A DNA stretch of 46,599 nt from Protofrankia sp. CiT1 (GTDB lineage Bacteria; Actinomycetota; Actinomycetes; Frankiales; Frankiaceae). The notes below the pieces were generated by a model that saw only the letters and a program-made list of their open reading frames with translations, had not been told where the DNA came from and made no database searches. How positions within the stretch are numbered: position 1 is the stretch's first letter; each line of letters starts with the position of its first letter. The stretch is from contig NZ_CAKJTL010000103.1 in assembly GCF_917627385.1 (NCBI RefSeq), positions 1,734-48,332 of the forward strand, given 5' to 3'. Positions 16,045-24,546 of this stretch are shown in pieces. The position numbers and the translations under genes were made by a program.

Positions 16045-17577
16045 CTAACGCGGTGCCTTCGCGTAACCGGGGGAGACCTCCTCGTGGTAGTCCTCCTCCA
16101 CGTTGACGCCCCACACGTCGTGCTCGGCTCCGTCAACAAGGTTCTGGACGGTAAGCAGCGCGGTGTACATCGAGTGATCCTGATTGTTGTACCGATGCAT
16201 ACCGTTGCGGCCCACCGGGTGGACGTTTGGCGCGGCCTCAGCCAACCAGCCACGCATGATTTCCACATTCTTCTTGTAGTCCGCGTCATAGAACGGGTAG
16301 GCCTTGGGCATACGGACCACGAAACCGCGTTCCACCTGGTCCGCCGGGACAAGACCCAGCTGCGCGAGTTCCTTGGAGGCGAGTGCGATCAGGTCTTCAT
16401 CGGGCATCGACCAGGTCTCGTCACCCTCGAACACGAAGTACTCCATACCCAGGCAGGTGCGCCCCTCCTTCACCAGGAACGGCGACCACGAGGCGAAATT
16501 CTGGATGCGCCCGACCAGCAGCTCGGGTGAGTGCACGTAAATCCAGTTGTCCGGGAAACCAGCGGACTCGGGCACCACGAGCGCGACGGTGAGGAAGTCA
16601 CGGTAGCGCAGCGCGTTTGCCGCGGCCAGCACATGGTCGGGGGCGGGCGGGTCCATGACCCGGATCAGCGAGGAGAACGACATCGACGATATGATCTCGT
16701 CTCCGCTGTAGCGGTGCTCGGACCCGATGTCGGTCCGGGAGGCCTCCGGTGCGCCCGCTCCGGGACCGTACCCACCGGTGACCACGGTGGTCACGCCGGT
16801 GGCCCGGCCATCCGCATGGTGAATCCTGCGGACCTTCTCCTCAAAAACGATCTTCCCGCCACGCTTGGAGATTTTGTCCGCCGCGGCCTCCCACATCATT
16901 CCGGGCCCGTGTTTCGGGTACTGGAACTCCTCGATGAGAGAGGCGATGTCCTTTTGGTTCCGTTTCGGCATGACCGCGTTCACGATGGCATTGAGCAGCG
17001 AGAGGTTCTTGATACGCTGCGCCGCCCAGTCCGCCTCGATCGTGTTGGCCGGCACCCCCCACACCTTCTCGGTGTAGGTCTTGAAGAAGATCCCGTACAG
17101 GCGCCAGCCGAAACGGGCCGCGACCCAGCCTTCGAATTTCGTCTGATCCTGGGGCGGCCGGACCCGCGCCCAGGCGTAGGAGAGGATGCAGCGCACCGCC
17201 TCGAGCACACCAAGGCCGCGCAGGGCATTACCGGCACGCAGCGGGTAATCGAAGAGTTTCCCGTTGTACATGATGCGGCTCGACCGCGGGCGCATCAGAA
17301 AGTCCTCATCAGGCAAAATCTCGTGCCAGAGGGCCTCGACCTCGGGCACCTTGGTGAAGAAGCGGTGCCCGCCGATGTCGAATCGCCAGCCTTCACGCTC
17401 CGCGGTGCGACTGATGCCCCCCACCGTCGAGTCGCCTTCGAGGACCGTCACGGGTACGTCCCGCTTCACCAGCTCCCAGCCAGCTGTTAGACCTGCCGGT
17501 CCGGCTCCGATAACGATGACCTCGGGCTTTTCGGCCACTGTGCCTGACCTCTCCTCAACTTCGCACGCGATGGTCAT
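16045..17577 (-). CDS. UDP-galactopyranose-mutase-like FAD oxidoreductase
   Basis: A 510-residue flavoprotein. The N-terminus has VIVIGAGPAGLTAGWELVKR and GGISRT, then RFDIGGHRFFTK, the FAD and substrate signature of UDP-galactopyranose mutase and related amine-oxidase-fold proteins. Residues KTYTEKVWGVPANTIEADWAAQRI match the long-type mutase-like family rather than classical Glf, which is about 390 residues. A typical HRYNNQDHSMYTALLT segment near the C-terminus binds FAD. Such proteins are found beside membrane glycosyltransferases, suggesting they provide or edit a nucleotide or lipid-linked furanose. It is 33 bases before the GT39-type gene on the same strand and likely heads that operon. 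Confidence 0.88.
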   Translation of the reverse strand: MTIACEVEERSGTVAEKPEVIVIGAGPAGLTAGWELVKRDVPVTVLEGDSTVGGISRTAEREGWRFDIGGHRFFTKVPEVEALWHEILPDEDFLMRPRSSRIMYNGKLFDYPLRAGNALRGLGVLEAVRCILSYAWARVRPPQDQTKFEGWVAARFGWRLYGIFFKTYTEKVWGVPANTIEADWAAQRIKNLSLLNAIVNAVMPKRNQKDIASLIEEFQYPKHGPGMMWEAAADKISKRGGKIVFEEKVRRIHHADGRATGVTTVVTGGYGPGAGAPEASRTDIGSEHRYSGDEIISSMSFSSLIRVMDPPAPDHVLAAANALRYRDFLTVALVVPESAGFPDNWIYVHSPELLVGRIQNFASWSPFLVKEGRTCLGMEYFVFEGDETWSMPDEDLIALASKELAQLGLVPADQVERGFVVRMPKAYPFYDADYKKNVEIMRGWLAEAAPNVHPVGRNGMHRYNNQDHSMYTALLTVQNLVDGAEHDVWGVNVEEDYHEEVSPGYAKAPR

Positions 17578-17678
17578 CCGCGCGACACACCAAGAAGCCG
17601 GTGGACAATAGTCCGGCTCGGCTTCTCAGTCTGGCATGAGCCAGGCGGGCACCTGCCCGCGCCCCCTCGCGATTGCCC

Positions 17679-17826
17679 GGCACGATCTCCCGGCCGAACC
17701 CGCTCCGCGTCAGCCCGGTGGCTGGGTAAGGCTTCTGGCATGGTGCGGGTCATGACTGCGTTCCTACCCGGCCGGGCGAACAATCCGACCACCGCATCCG
17801 GGTGGTTTCGGCACGATCTCCCGGCC
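17679..17826 (+). repeat. 17-bp direct repeat at divergent promoter
   Basis: GGCACGATCTCCCGGCC occurs at 17679-17695, between the two divergent genes, and again at 17810-17826 inside the 5' end of the GT87-type gene. If the GT87-type start lies downstream of 17826 both copies would be in its leader and could be operators. Confidence 0.4.
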
Positions 17827-19212
17827 AGCGGGAACGTGGGTCCGCTGCTGCTCGGCTGGTGTGCCGTCGCGGCGGGCATCGCCGCGGGCGACGGGCGCGG
17901 CCCCTGGCCGTTGGCATTGGTGCTGGCCGGGTGGGGCGCGGTGCTCGTCAGTGTCGGCAACGTGGTCGTCGGCAACGTGGTCGGCAAGGATGCCCGCGCT
18001 GGCCGCGGAGCGGTCTGGGTGACGCTGGCTGTGGTCCTCGCGGCCGGTGTGACGATGCGGCCTCGCTACTACGCCGCCGGCGGGTGGGCGGACGTCTCCG
18101 ACGCGCTCGGCGTGGCCGGCGGGCTGCTCACCGCGGGGTCGATCCTGTGGTGGCTACGCCGGGTGCCAGGTGACCGCGCCGGAGCACGGTGGCTCGTGTC
18201 GCCATCCTGCTTCTGGTCGGTTGTCGGTCTCATGACAGGCGCCGGGATCGCAATGATCATTGCGGCGCCGCGGCCGCGTATCGATGTCTTCTACCTCCTC
18301 CAGGTGTCCGCCGACGGCCTGTTCGCGGGCGCGGACATGTACCGTCAGCAGTGGGCCCCCAGCCACACCGGGTATCCGGTGAACCAGCTGTTCGATGTCT
18401 ACCCGTATCTGCCGGGGACAACGCTCGTCCTCGCGCCCTTCCGCCTGCTGCTCAGCGACGTCCGCTATGGTCTGCTGCTCGCCTCAGTGATCACAGCTGT
18501 CGCCATCCGCCGGATCATGGCTCGCAACGGCGCGCTGGGGGATACCGGGCTCCCGCCCGCGCTGCCCCTGCTCGTGCTGGCCTTTCCCGGATCCATGTAC
18601 GCGCTTCAGCAGTCCTGGACAGAGCCGCTGCTCACGGCATGCGTCAGCGTGATGGTGTGGGCGGTGGCCGCGGGCCGGGCCCGCTGGGCGGTCGTCGCGT
18701 TCGCCGTGGCTCTCGCCAGCAAGCAGCACCTGGCGCTGCTGATCCCGGTCGCGGCGTTCTGGCCGGCGTTCGGGCCCAGGCGCACACTCGCCTCGGTCGC
18801 CGTCGCCGCGGCTGCCGTCCTGCCCTGGGTGGCCGTCGGCCCGGCGGACTTCTGGCGGGACGCGGTGATGACCAATCTTCGCTATCCGGTGCGCGGCGAT
18901 GCGCTGTCCGTGCCCGGCGTGCTCTCCCACGTGGGGGTCACAACCGGTTTCGGGCCGGTGGCGGCCGCGCTGGTACTTGCCTACTGGCTCGCCTGGCGGG
19001 TGCGGGCCGACGCCGCCGGGTTCTGCGCGGGCGCGGGCGTGGTGCTGCTCACGTTGGACGTCATGAACAAACAGTCCTATTTCAACCACTACACGTTGCC
19101 GATGGCGCTGTTGGTGACCGCGCTCGCCGCCCAGGGCGAGCGCGGCCCAACAGCGCCGGCCGCGCCTGTTCAGCGCAATGTGGAGAAACGCTCCAGCGCG
19201 GCGCCCTCGTAG
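17740..19212 (+). CDS. GT87-type integral membrane glycosyltransferase
   Basis: A 490-residue protein with about eleven transmembrane segments, resembling polyprenol-phosphate-mannose-dependent alpha-mannosyltransferases of the GT87 (DUF2029) kind. The region FAGADMYRQQWAPSHTGYPVNQLFDVYPYLPGT forms the first large outside loop with candidate acidic residues, and a later segment reads VAFAVALASKQHLALLIPV. It is divergent from the mutase-like gene and alone on the plus strand here. The last 43 bases overlap the 3' end of the convergent GT39-type gene. ATG 17740 is taken, but ATG 17752 or an internal GTG is possible because the first 35 residues look unstructured. Confidence 0.8.
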   Translation: MVRVMTAFLPGRANNPTTASGWFRHDLPASGNVGPLLLGWCAVAAGIAAGDGRGPWPLALVLAGWGAVLVSVGNVVVGNVVGKDARAGRGAVWVTLAVVLAAGVTMRPRYYAAGGWADVSDALGVAGGLLTAGSILWWLRRVPGDRAGARWLVSPSCFWSVVGLMTGAGIAMIIAAPRPRIDVFYLLQVSADGLFAGADMYRQQWAPSHTGYPVNQLFDVYPYLPGTTLVLAPFRLLLSDVRYGLLLASVITAVAIRRIMARNGALGDTGLPPALPLLVLAFPGSMYALQQSWTEPLLTACVSVMVWAVAAGRARWAVVAFAVALASKQHLALLIPVAAFWPAFGPRRTLASVAVAAAAVLPWVAVGPADFWRDAVMTNLRYPVRGDALSVPGVLSHVGVTTGFGPVAAALVLAYWLAWRVRADAAGFCAGAGVVLLTLDVMNKQSYFNHYTLPMALLVTALAAQGERGPTAPAAPVQRNVEKRSSAAPS

Positions 19213-21113
19213 ACCATGCGCCGGTCGACCTGGAGAGTGCGGTCACGCAAAGCGGCAAGTTGGTCCGAAACGACCGCGCAGGCACCTTCCAGGGTCTTGT
19301 AACCGTCCGCGCGCACAAGGAACACAGCGTGGCTGGGGCCGGCCAAGGTGTTCACCCGGGCCGCGAAGTCCGCACCGCTGGCCCGTCTCATCCGGGCCGC
19401 GTAGTCGACCCAGTCAACCAGCGCCGGCCCGCTCGCGTCCGCGTAGACGATCTGCCTGAGGTCAAGATCGCCATGGCGTTCGATAGCCCGGAACACCGCC
19501 GGGCCCAGCTGGTCGGGACAGTAGGCGACCACGTCCCCCGGCCGGGCCAGCGCTGAGATCCGATTTGCGATCTCCCCGGCCTGCGTGCGTTCCTGCCGTG
19601 CCATGTTCCAGCCGCCGGACAGGCCTGTCACGCAGACAATCATGATGATTGCCGTCCGCACCCGTCCGGGCAGCAGGCCGATGCCCAGCGAGGCGAGCAG
19701 CAGAAAGGCCGGCAGCGATATCCCCGTATAGCGTTCCGTGTAGGCACTGCCACCCATGGTGTTGACCAGGTAGGCGAGGGCGAGCGGAACCAGCCACAAC
19801 GCGACCAGGTAGCGTCCTGGCAGCCGCCCGGTCGGGACGATGTGCAGCCCGTCGTCCTGCGGCCGGCCGGTCAGGCCGAGCAGCGCGGCTCCGAGCAGAA
19901 CGACTCCGAGCAGCGCACCCGTCGACGTCGGCCCGGCCCAGTCGAACACCGTGTCCAGCAGCACCTGGGCCTGCACCCGCGCCGCCCACGGGGTGCCCGT
20001 GTGCAGCATCTGAAACAGGAACGACGGCATCCAGGGCGCGAACAGCACAGCCGAGGCAACCATCGCCAGCAGCGCGGACAGCGCGGAGCGGCGATAGGAA
20101 GGCCGCCGCCGGGCCTGCACCGCCAGGAACACCGCAACCGTCGTGACCAGCAGAAACGTCCAGTAATGCGTATAGACCAGCGCGGCGGTGGACACGGTCA
20201 GCAGCACCAGGCGGCGGCGGGACGGCTGTTCCAGCGCCCGCACCAACGCCAGCCCGAACAGCAGCACCAACAGCACCACCAGCGAGTACATCCGGGTCTC
20301 GCTTCCGTACCGGATCGCGTACGGAGAACACGCGAACAGCAGCAGGGCCGCCATCCCCACCCGGCCGGGCGTGGCCGCGTCACCGCTGCCGAACATCGCC
20401 GCCACCCGGCCGACCCGGCGGCCGGCAATCCAGGCAACCGGCAGCGTGCCCAGCGACAGGAGGCCCGACAGCGCCCGGACAGCGACATCCCCCGTTCCGA
20501 ACAGCCTGATCCACATATGCAGGAGCAGGTAGTACAGGGGCGGCGAACCGTCGTGGCGCAGCGCGTCGAGCAGCCCACCGACCGGTCTGCGAGAGATCTC
20601 GACGGTGAGTGACTCGTCCAGCCAGAGGTGGCTCGGCGTCACGAACCGCAGGGACGCGCCAGCCCCGATCGCACCCAGCAGGACGGCTATCAGCAGCCTG
20701 CGGATCCACCGGTCCCACAGCGGTGCCCAGCCGGCTGGCGCTGACCGCCCGCTGGCACTGACCGGCTTCGCCGCCTGTGCCGGCTGGCTACCCGGCCGCG
20801 CGAGGTCATGCCCGCGGTGAACCTCCGCCCGCGGTTTCGGGACGCTGGTGCGTGACCGCGCGGCGTCGATGATCGGTGCCGCGGACGGGACGGCCGCCGT
20901 CGATGCCGCCGCGGCCGGCATGACGGACACAGCCGCGGATGCGGGCAGGTCCGCCACCGGGCTCCCAGAAAGGTCGGTGCTCACCAACGAGACGGTACCC
21001 ACAGTGTCACCAGCCCGATCGTCCATGTCAGCCGCTCGACGCGCCGCGCCGTGGCCGGCCGGCGAACCGCGGGCACGGCGCCGCGGCTCACCGGCCCTGA
21101 CCAGCGGAGTCAT
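19170..21113 (-). CDS. GT39-type membrane glycosyltransferase, second paralogue
   Basis: Up to 647 residues. The first 120 are Ala/Ser/Pro-rich and probably cytosolic or partly untranslated (a later ATG at 21026 is possible). Then a membrane helix and the catalytic loop PSHLWLDESLTVEISRRP with the GT-C Asp-Glu, followed by RHDGSPPLYYLLLHMWIRLFG, nearly identical to the paralogue at 14419. About ten helices and a C-terminal globular part with CPDQLGPAVFRAIERHG follow. The frame opens 26 bases inside the end of the helicase gene, so the two are probably co-transcribed. The paralogues flank a GT87-type gene and may add sugars at successive steps of one glycan. Confidence 0.9.
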   Translation of the reverse strand: MTPLVRAGEPRRRARGSPAGHGAARRAADMDDRAGDTVGTVSLVSTDLSGSPVADLPASAAVSVMPAAAASTAAVPSAAPIIDAARSRTSVPKPRAEVHRGHDLARPGSQPAQAAKPVSASGRSAPAGWAPLWDRWIRRLLIAVLLGAIGAGASLRFVTPSHLWLDESLTVEISRRPVGGLLDALRHDGSPPLYYLLLHMWIRLFGTGDVAVRALSGLLSLGTLPVAWIAGRRVGRVAAMFGSGDAATPGRVGMAALLLFACSPYAIRYGSETRMYSLVVLLVLLFGLALVRALEQPSRRRLVLLTVSTAALVYTHYWTFLLVTTVAVFLAVQARRRPSYRRSALSALLAMVASAVLFAPWMPSFLFQMLHTGTPWAARVQAQVLLDTVFDWAGPTSTGALLGVVLLGAALLGLTGRPQDDGLHIVPTGRLPGRYLVALWLVPLALAYLVNTMGGSAYTERYTGISLPAFLLLASLGIGLLPGRVRTAIIMIVCVTGLSGGWNMARQERTQAGEIANRISALARPGDVVAYCPDQLGPAVFRAIERHGDLDLRQIVYADASGPALVDWVDYAARMRRASGADFAARVNTLAGPSHAVFLVRADGYKTLEGACAVVSDQLAALRDRTLQVDRRMVYEGAALERFSTLR

Positions 21114-23235
21114 CCGGCTCGACCGCCGCCTCGATCTCCTGCGCGAGCAGGGCGGGAAGAAGTGTGTTACGGCGCCGGCCGCCGGCCTGGCGCACCGCGC
21201 CCCGCAGCGCCGGGCCGCTCACCGACACCACCGACAGATGGCGCTGGGCCCGGGTCAGCGCGGTGTAGATCAGCGGACGGGTCAGCATCCGTCCCGCTTC
21301 TGGCGGGAACACCGCCACCACGGCCGGCCACTCGCTGCCCTGCGCCCGGTGGACCGTGACCGCCCAGCCGTGCCGCAGATCCCCGACAGCCCCGCTGGGG
21401 ACATCGACATCGCCACCGGGAAAGGCGACCGTGAGCGCGCCCCGGTCACCTACGCCGCGTACCATCCCGATCTCCCCGTTGGCGAACCCGTCGTCCAGAT
21501 GGTTCGCGGTGGCAACCACCCGATCACCCACATCGAATCCGCCCGCTGCCCCCGCACCGGGGTTGAGCACCTGCTTGAGCGCCTTGTTCAGCGCGGCTGT
21601 CCCGGCTGGGCCCCCGTGGACCGGAGTCACGACCTGAACGTCGGTCACCGGGATCCCCAGCGCCCGCGGGATGGAGTCGGTCACGAGCTGGACGACCCGG
21701 TGGGCTGCCTCTCCCGCGCTGCGGGCGGGAACCGCCACCACCTCGCGGTCCGGTCCGCGCGGTGGTGGCGGGAGCTCACCCGCGCGGACCGCCATGGCGA
21801 GTGTCGCGATCCCACCACCGTCGGCCTGGCGGTAGAGCCGCCGCAGTTCGGTGACGGGCGCCACCCCGGCGTCGAGCAGGTCAGCGAGCACCCGGCCCGG
21901 GCCGATGCTCGGTAGCTGGGCCGGGTCTCCGACGAACAGCAGATGAGTACCGTCGGCGCAGGCATCCACCAACGCGGCGGCGAGCTCGGCGTCGAGCATG
22001 GACGCCTCGTCGACGACGACGAGGTCGGCCTCGATGGGATTGTCCCCGTCACGCGCGAAGGCCCCGGAGGTTCCCTGCGCCTGCAACAGGCGGTGCAACG
22101 TGCTCGCGGGCCAGTCGCACAGCTCCTCCAGCCGCTTGGCCGCCCGGCCGGTCGGCGCGGCCAGGGCGATCCGCGCGCCGGCTGCCTGCGCGAGGCGTAC
22201 AACCGCGGCCACGGTTCGGCTCTTGCCCGTCCCCGGTCCGCCGGTGAGCATGCTCACGCCGATGTCGAGAGCGGTGCGGGCCGCGTACAGCTGGTTCTGG
22301 TCAAGGCTCGCCAGGACCGCGGCAAGATCTTCCTCGGGGTCATCCCCGGCCGGGTCCTGCGCGCGGTCATCAGCGGGGATCTCGGCCGGGTCGAGCTCCC
22401 CGGGCCCGTCGTCGATGCCGTCGATGCCGTCCAGACTGTCGAACATGTCCGGATGGGCATCCGGCCCCGTGGGGGCCGTCGGCGCCGGCCGGCCGTTCCC
22501 TGGCCGGGTGTTCCCCGGGCGCAGCGGCTCGGCGATGGCCAGTAGCCGCGCGATGCCTTCGGCCAGTGTCTGTTCGGCCACGGCAAACCGCTCGAGCGCG
22601 GCCAGCTCACCGGTTATGACCACGTGGCCGTCCTCAACCGCGGCGCGCAGCGCCGTGGCCGGATCCGCGACACCATCACGGGCTGCGGCCCGCATGAGCG
22701 TGTCCAGCGGTGCCGCGGTGTCGCCGAAGCGGAAGGCCGCCCGGCTGAGCAGATAGGCGATCACGGCCGGGCCTCGCCGGGGGTCGTCGCGCCCCGCGCC
22801 CGCCACGCGGGCAAGGCGGTCCGCCTGGGTGAGTTCGGCCTCGCCCGCGGCAAGCAACGCCCAGGGATCCGCGCGTAACGCGTCCGCGACCCCCGGGCCG
22901 AGCTCGTCAGTCAGCCCGCGCACCAGGCGTGCCGGCAGATCAGCCGCAATCAGCAGCTCGGCCGCGCGGTAGGCGCCTTCAGCGGCGGCAAAGGAGTCGA
23001 CCAGCCGCTGGGCCCGGGCCGGGGTGACACCCTCGACCGCTGCCAGCCGGGTCGCCTCAACGTCCGCCGGGCCGCGGATCCCGGCATCGGCGAGCCGGGC
23101 GGCGGTCGTCCGGCCGAGCCCCGGCCACAGCCCCGCCGCGCAGAATGCGCTGAAGACGATGGCAGGATCGGTCAGCGGCGCCTCGGTCGGGGCCACGCCG
23201 GAAGGCTGGTCAGTCGGCACTGTCTCGGCCTGCAT
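21088..23235 (-). CDS. RecD2-like ATP-dependent DNA helicase
   Basis: A 715-residue SF1 helicase. Residues 30-130 hold helix-hairpin-helix-like repeats (GLGRTTAARLADAGIRGPADV, VEGVTPARAQRLVDSF). The motor has Walker A GGPGTGKSRT (near residue 333), Walker B VVVDEASMLD (near 405), GDPAQLPSIGPG (motif III), LRRLYRQ (motif IV), and VTVHRAQGSEWP plus YTALTRAQRHL (motifs V/VI), with an SH3-like insert near residue 590. This is the architecture of stand-alone RecD2 rather than a RecBCD subunit; such proteins are 5'-3' helicases in repair. An acidic Asp/Pro-rich linker (residues 250-310) separates the N-terminal domain from the motor and is longer than usual. Confidence 0.92.
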   Translation of the reverse strand: MQAETVPTDQPSGVAPTEAPLTDPAIVFSAFCAAGLWPGLGRTTAARLADAGIRGPADVEATRLAAVEGVTPARAQRLVDSFAAAEGAYRAAELLIAADLPARLVRGLTDELGPGVADALRADPWALLAAGEAELTQADRLARVAGAGRDDPRRGPAVIAYLLSRAAFRFGDTAAPLDTLMRAAARDGVADPATALRAAVEDGHVVITGELAALERFAVAEQTLAEGIARLLAIAEPLRPGNTRPGNGRPAPTAPTGPDAHPDMFDSLDGIDGIDDGPGELDPAEIPADDRAQDPAGDDPEEDLAAVLASLDQNQLYAARTALDIGVSMLTGGPGTGKSRTVAAVVRLAQAAGARIALAAPTGRAAKRLEELCDWPASTLHRLLQAQGTSGAFARDGDNPIEADLVVVDEASMLDAELAAALVDACADGTHLLFVGDPAQLPSIGPGRVLADLLDAGVAPVTELRRLYRQADGGGIATLAMAVRAGELPPPPRGPDREVVAVPARSAGEAAHRVVQLVTDSIPRALGIPVTDVQVVTPVHGGPAGTAALNKALKQVLNPGAGAAGGFDVGDRVVATANHLDDGFANGEIGMVRGVGDRGALTVAFPGGDVDVPSGAVGDLRHGWAVTVHRAQGSEWPAVVAVFPPEAGRMLTRPLIYTALTRAQRHLSVVSVSGPALRGAVRQAGGRRRNTLLPALLAQEIEAAVEPDDSAGQGR

Positions 23236-23411
23236 GCCGGCAGCCTACGGCGTGTTTCAGAAGTCGCCGTTCGATCCGTTTCGATGCGTGGGGCTATGCT
23301 TCCCGGGACGGCTGAGCAGACGATCAAAAGATCGTGATCGTACACCCCTCAACCTCCTGGGCTTCCCGTTCACCGTTCGACGCCGCTTGTGGAGGGGACT
23401 TGCCGTTGAAC

Positions 23412-23630
23412 ATGCTGGAAGCCGTTGCGCTGGGCACTGCGCGGGGGCTGACGGAGTGCCTGGGCGTGGCTCCGGCGCTCCTCGCCGCTGCCGGGGGCTA
23501 CGCCTCCATAGCCGGCCCGCTGAGATTCCTCGCCCACCACAGCACGCTGGCGTCTGTCCCCTACGGGGTGGGGCTGGGTAGCGGGGTCCGGCTCTTGGCG
23601 GCCGCCGGAGCCGTTGTGGCCATCCCATGA
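23412..23630 (+). pseudogene. uppP: Internally deleted undecaprenyl-diphosphatase (uppP) remnant
   Basis: The translated stretch begins MLEAVALGTARGLTECLGVA, the N-terminus of UppP (normally L.A..LG.VQGLTEFLPVS), and 17 residues later continues with GYASIAGPLRFLAHHSTL, then YGVGLG, the pattern of the UppP C-terminus (GY.AI..LLRF..RHS...F..YR..LG). Roughly 190 of about 270 residues are missing between the two, including the catalytic SGxTR region. The frame remains open, ending just before the phosphatase gene. The position directly upstream of the MSMEG_4193-type phosphatase is where uppP sits in mycobacteria. I therefore read it as a decayed uppP; a functional enzyme cannot be encoded here. 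A GGAGGGG lies at 23391-23397. Confidence 0.75.
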
Positions 23631-23652
23631 TGATCTGCTCTGTGGATGCCCG

Positions 23653-24372
23653 GTGACCACCGTCCTGCTCGTCCGCCATGGTCTTACCGCCGTGACAGGC
23701 ACTGTCCTGCTCGGCTGGACCCCAGGTGTCGGTCTTGACGACCGGGGCCGGGAACAGGCACGGGCGCTCGCGCGCCGCCTCGCGCCGGTTCCGCTTGCCG
23801 CGATCGTGTCCAGCCCGCTGCAGCGCTGCCAGGAGACCGCCGCGGCGATCGGAGCCCAGCGGCCCGAACCCACCGACGGTACGGACCAGGCACGTAGCAT
23901 CACGGTCGACGACCGGCTGGGGGAGTGCCGCTACGGCGACTGGACGGGCCAGGAGATGAAGACCCTGGCCGCTGATCCGCTGTGGCGGACCGTCCAGGAG
24001 CACCCGAGCGCGGTGGTTTTCCCCGGGTCCGGGGGAGAGGCCCTGCGTGATACCGCGCATCGCGCGGTCACCGCGATCCGCGACTGGAACGCGAGACTCG
24101 GGCCGGACGCCGTCTGGCTGGCGTGCTCCCACGGCGATGTGATCAAGGCGATCGTCGCGGACGCCATGGGCATGCACCTGGATCTTTTTCAGCGCATCTC
24201 GGTGGATCCCTGTTCGCTGACGGTCATCCGTTACACCGAACGCCGGCCGTTCGTGATAAGGGTGAACGACCGAGGTGACGGGGTCGCGGACCTGCTGCCA
24301 GCTCCACGCACTGCCGATGGCGCGACCGATGGTGACGCCATCGTCGGTGGCGGCGCCGGAACGACCGAATGA
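23653..24372 (+). CDS. MSMEG_4193-type histidine phosphatase
   Basis: About 239 residues from a GTG at 23653, which puts the catalytic motif VLLVRHGLTA right at the N-terminus as usual in this family. The second half of the active site is present: SSPLQRCQETA (Arg), GECRYGDWTGQE (Glu) and ACSHGDVIKA (second His). These make it a histidine phosphatase/phosphomutase of the group found next to mshC in actinobacteria. Substrate unknown; context suggests a link to mycothiol or envelope metabolism. It follows the uppP remnant by about 20 bases. The last 35 residues are low-complexity. Confidence 0.92.
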   Translation: MTTVLLVRHGLTAVTGTVLLGWTPGVGLDDRGREQARALARRLAPVPLAAIVSSPLQRCQETAAAIGAQRPEPTDGTDQARSITVDDRLGECRYGDWTGQEMKTLAADPLWRTVQEHPSAVVFPGSGGEALRDTAHRAVTAIRDWNARLGPDAVWLACSHGDVIKAIVADAMGMHLDLFQRISVDPCSLTVIRYTERRPFVIRVNDRGDGVADLLPAPRTADGATDGDAIVGGGAGTTE

Positions 24373-24417
24373 TCAATATGATCAACAAGAGCGCCCGGCG
24401 GCAGGAGCGTGGGGGCA

Positions 24418-24452
24418 GCGAGCGGGGTTGGGGCGTGTGCGTCGCGAGGGTG
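24418..24452 (+). repeat. Dispersed intergenic repeat, partial copy C
   Basis: GCGAGCGGGGTTGGGGCG followed by TGTGCGTCGCGAGGG matches the first two blocks of copies A, B and D; the third block (GGTGGTGGGTGGCGACC) is absent or diverged. It lies in the 174-base gap between the phosphatase and SCO1664-family genes. Confidence 0.55.
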
Positions 24453-24546
24453 CCAGGCGGTCTCAACGCGCGATCACGGCTCCTCATGAGTTCTTGCCGG
24501 GGCCGCGGACCGCGGGGGACATGAGCGGGCGGCGAGACTAAGAGAC

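Noticed and set aside
18189-19556. Long plus-strand frame of 455 codons overlapping the GT87-type and GT39-type genes
   Set aside because: It lies out of frame over two clear membrane-protein genes, is Arg/Ala-rich without motifs, and is explained by GC bias.
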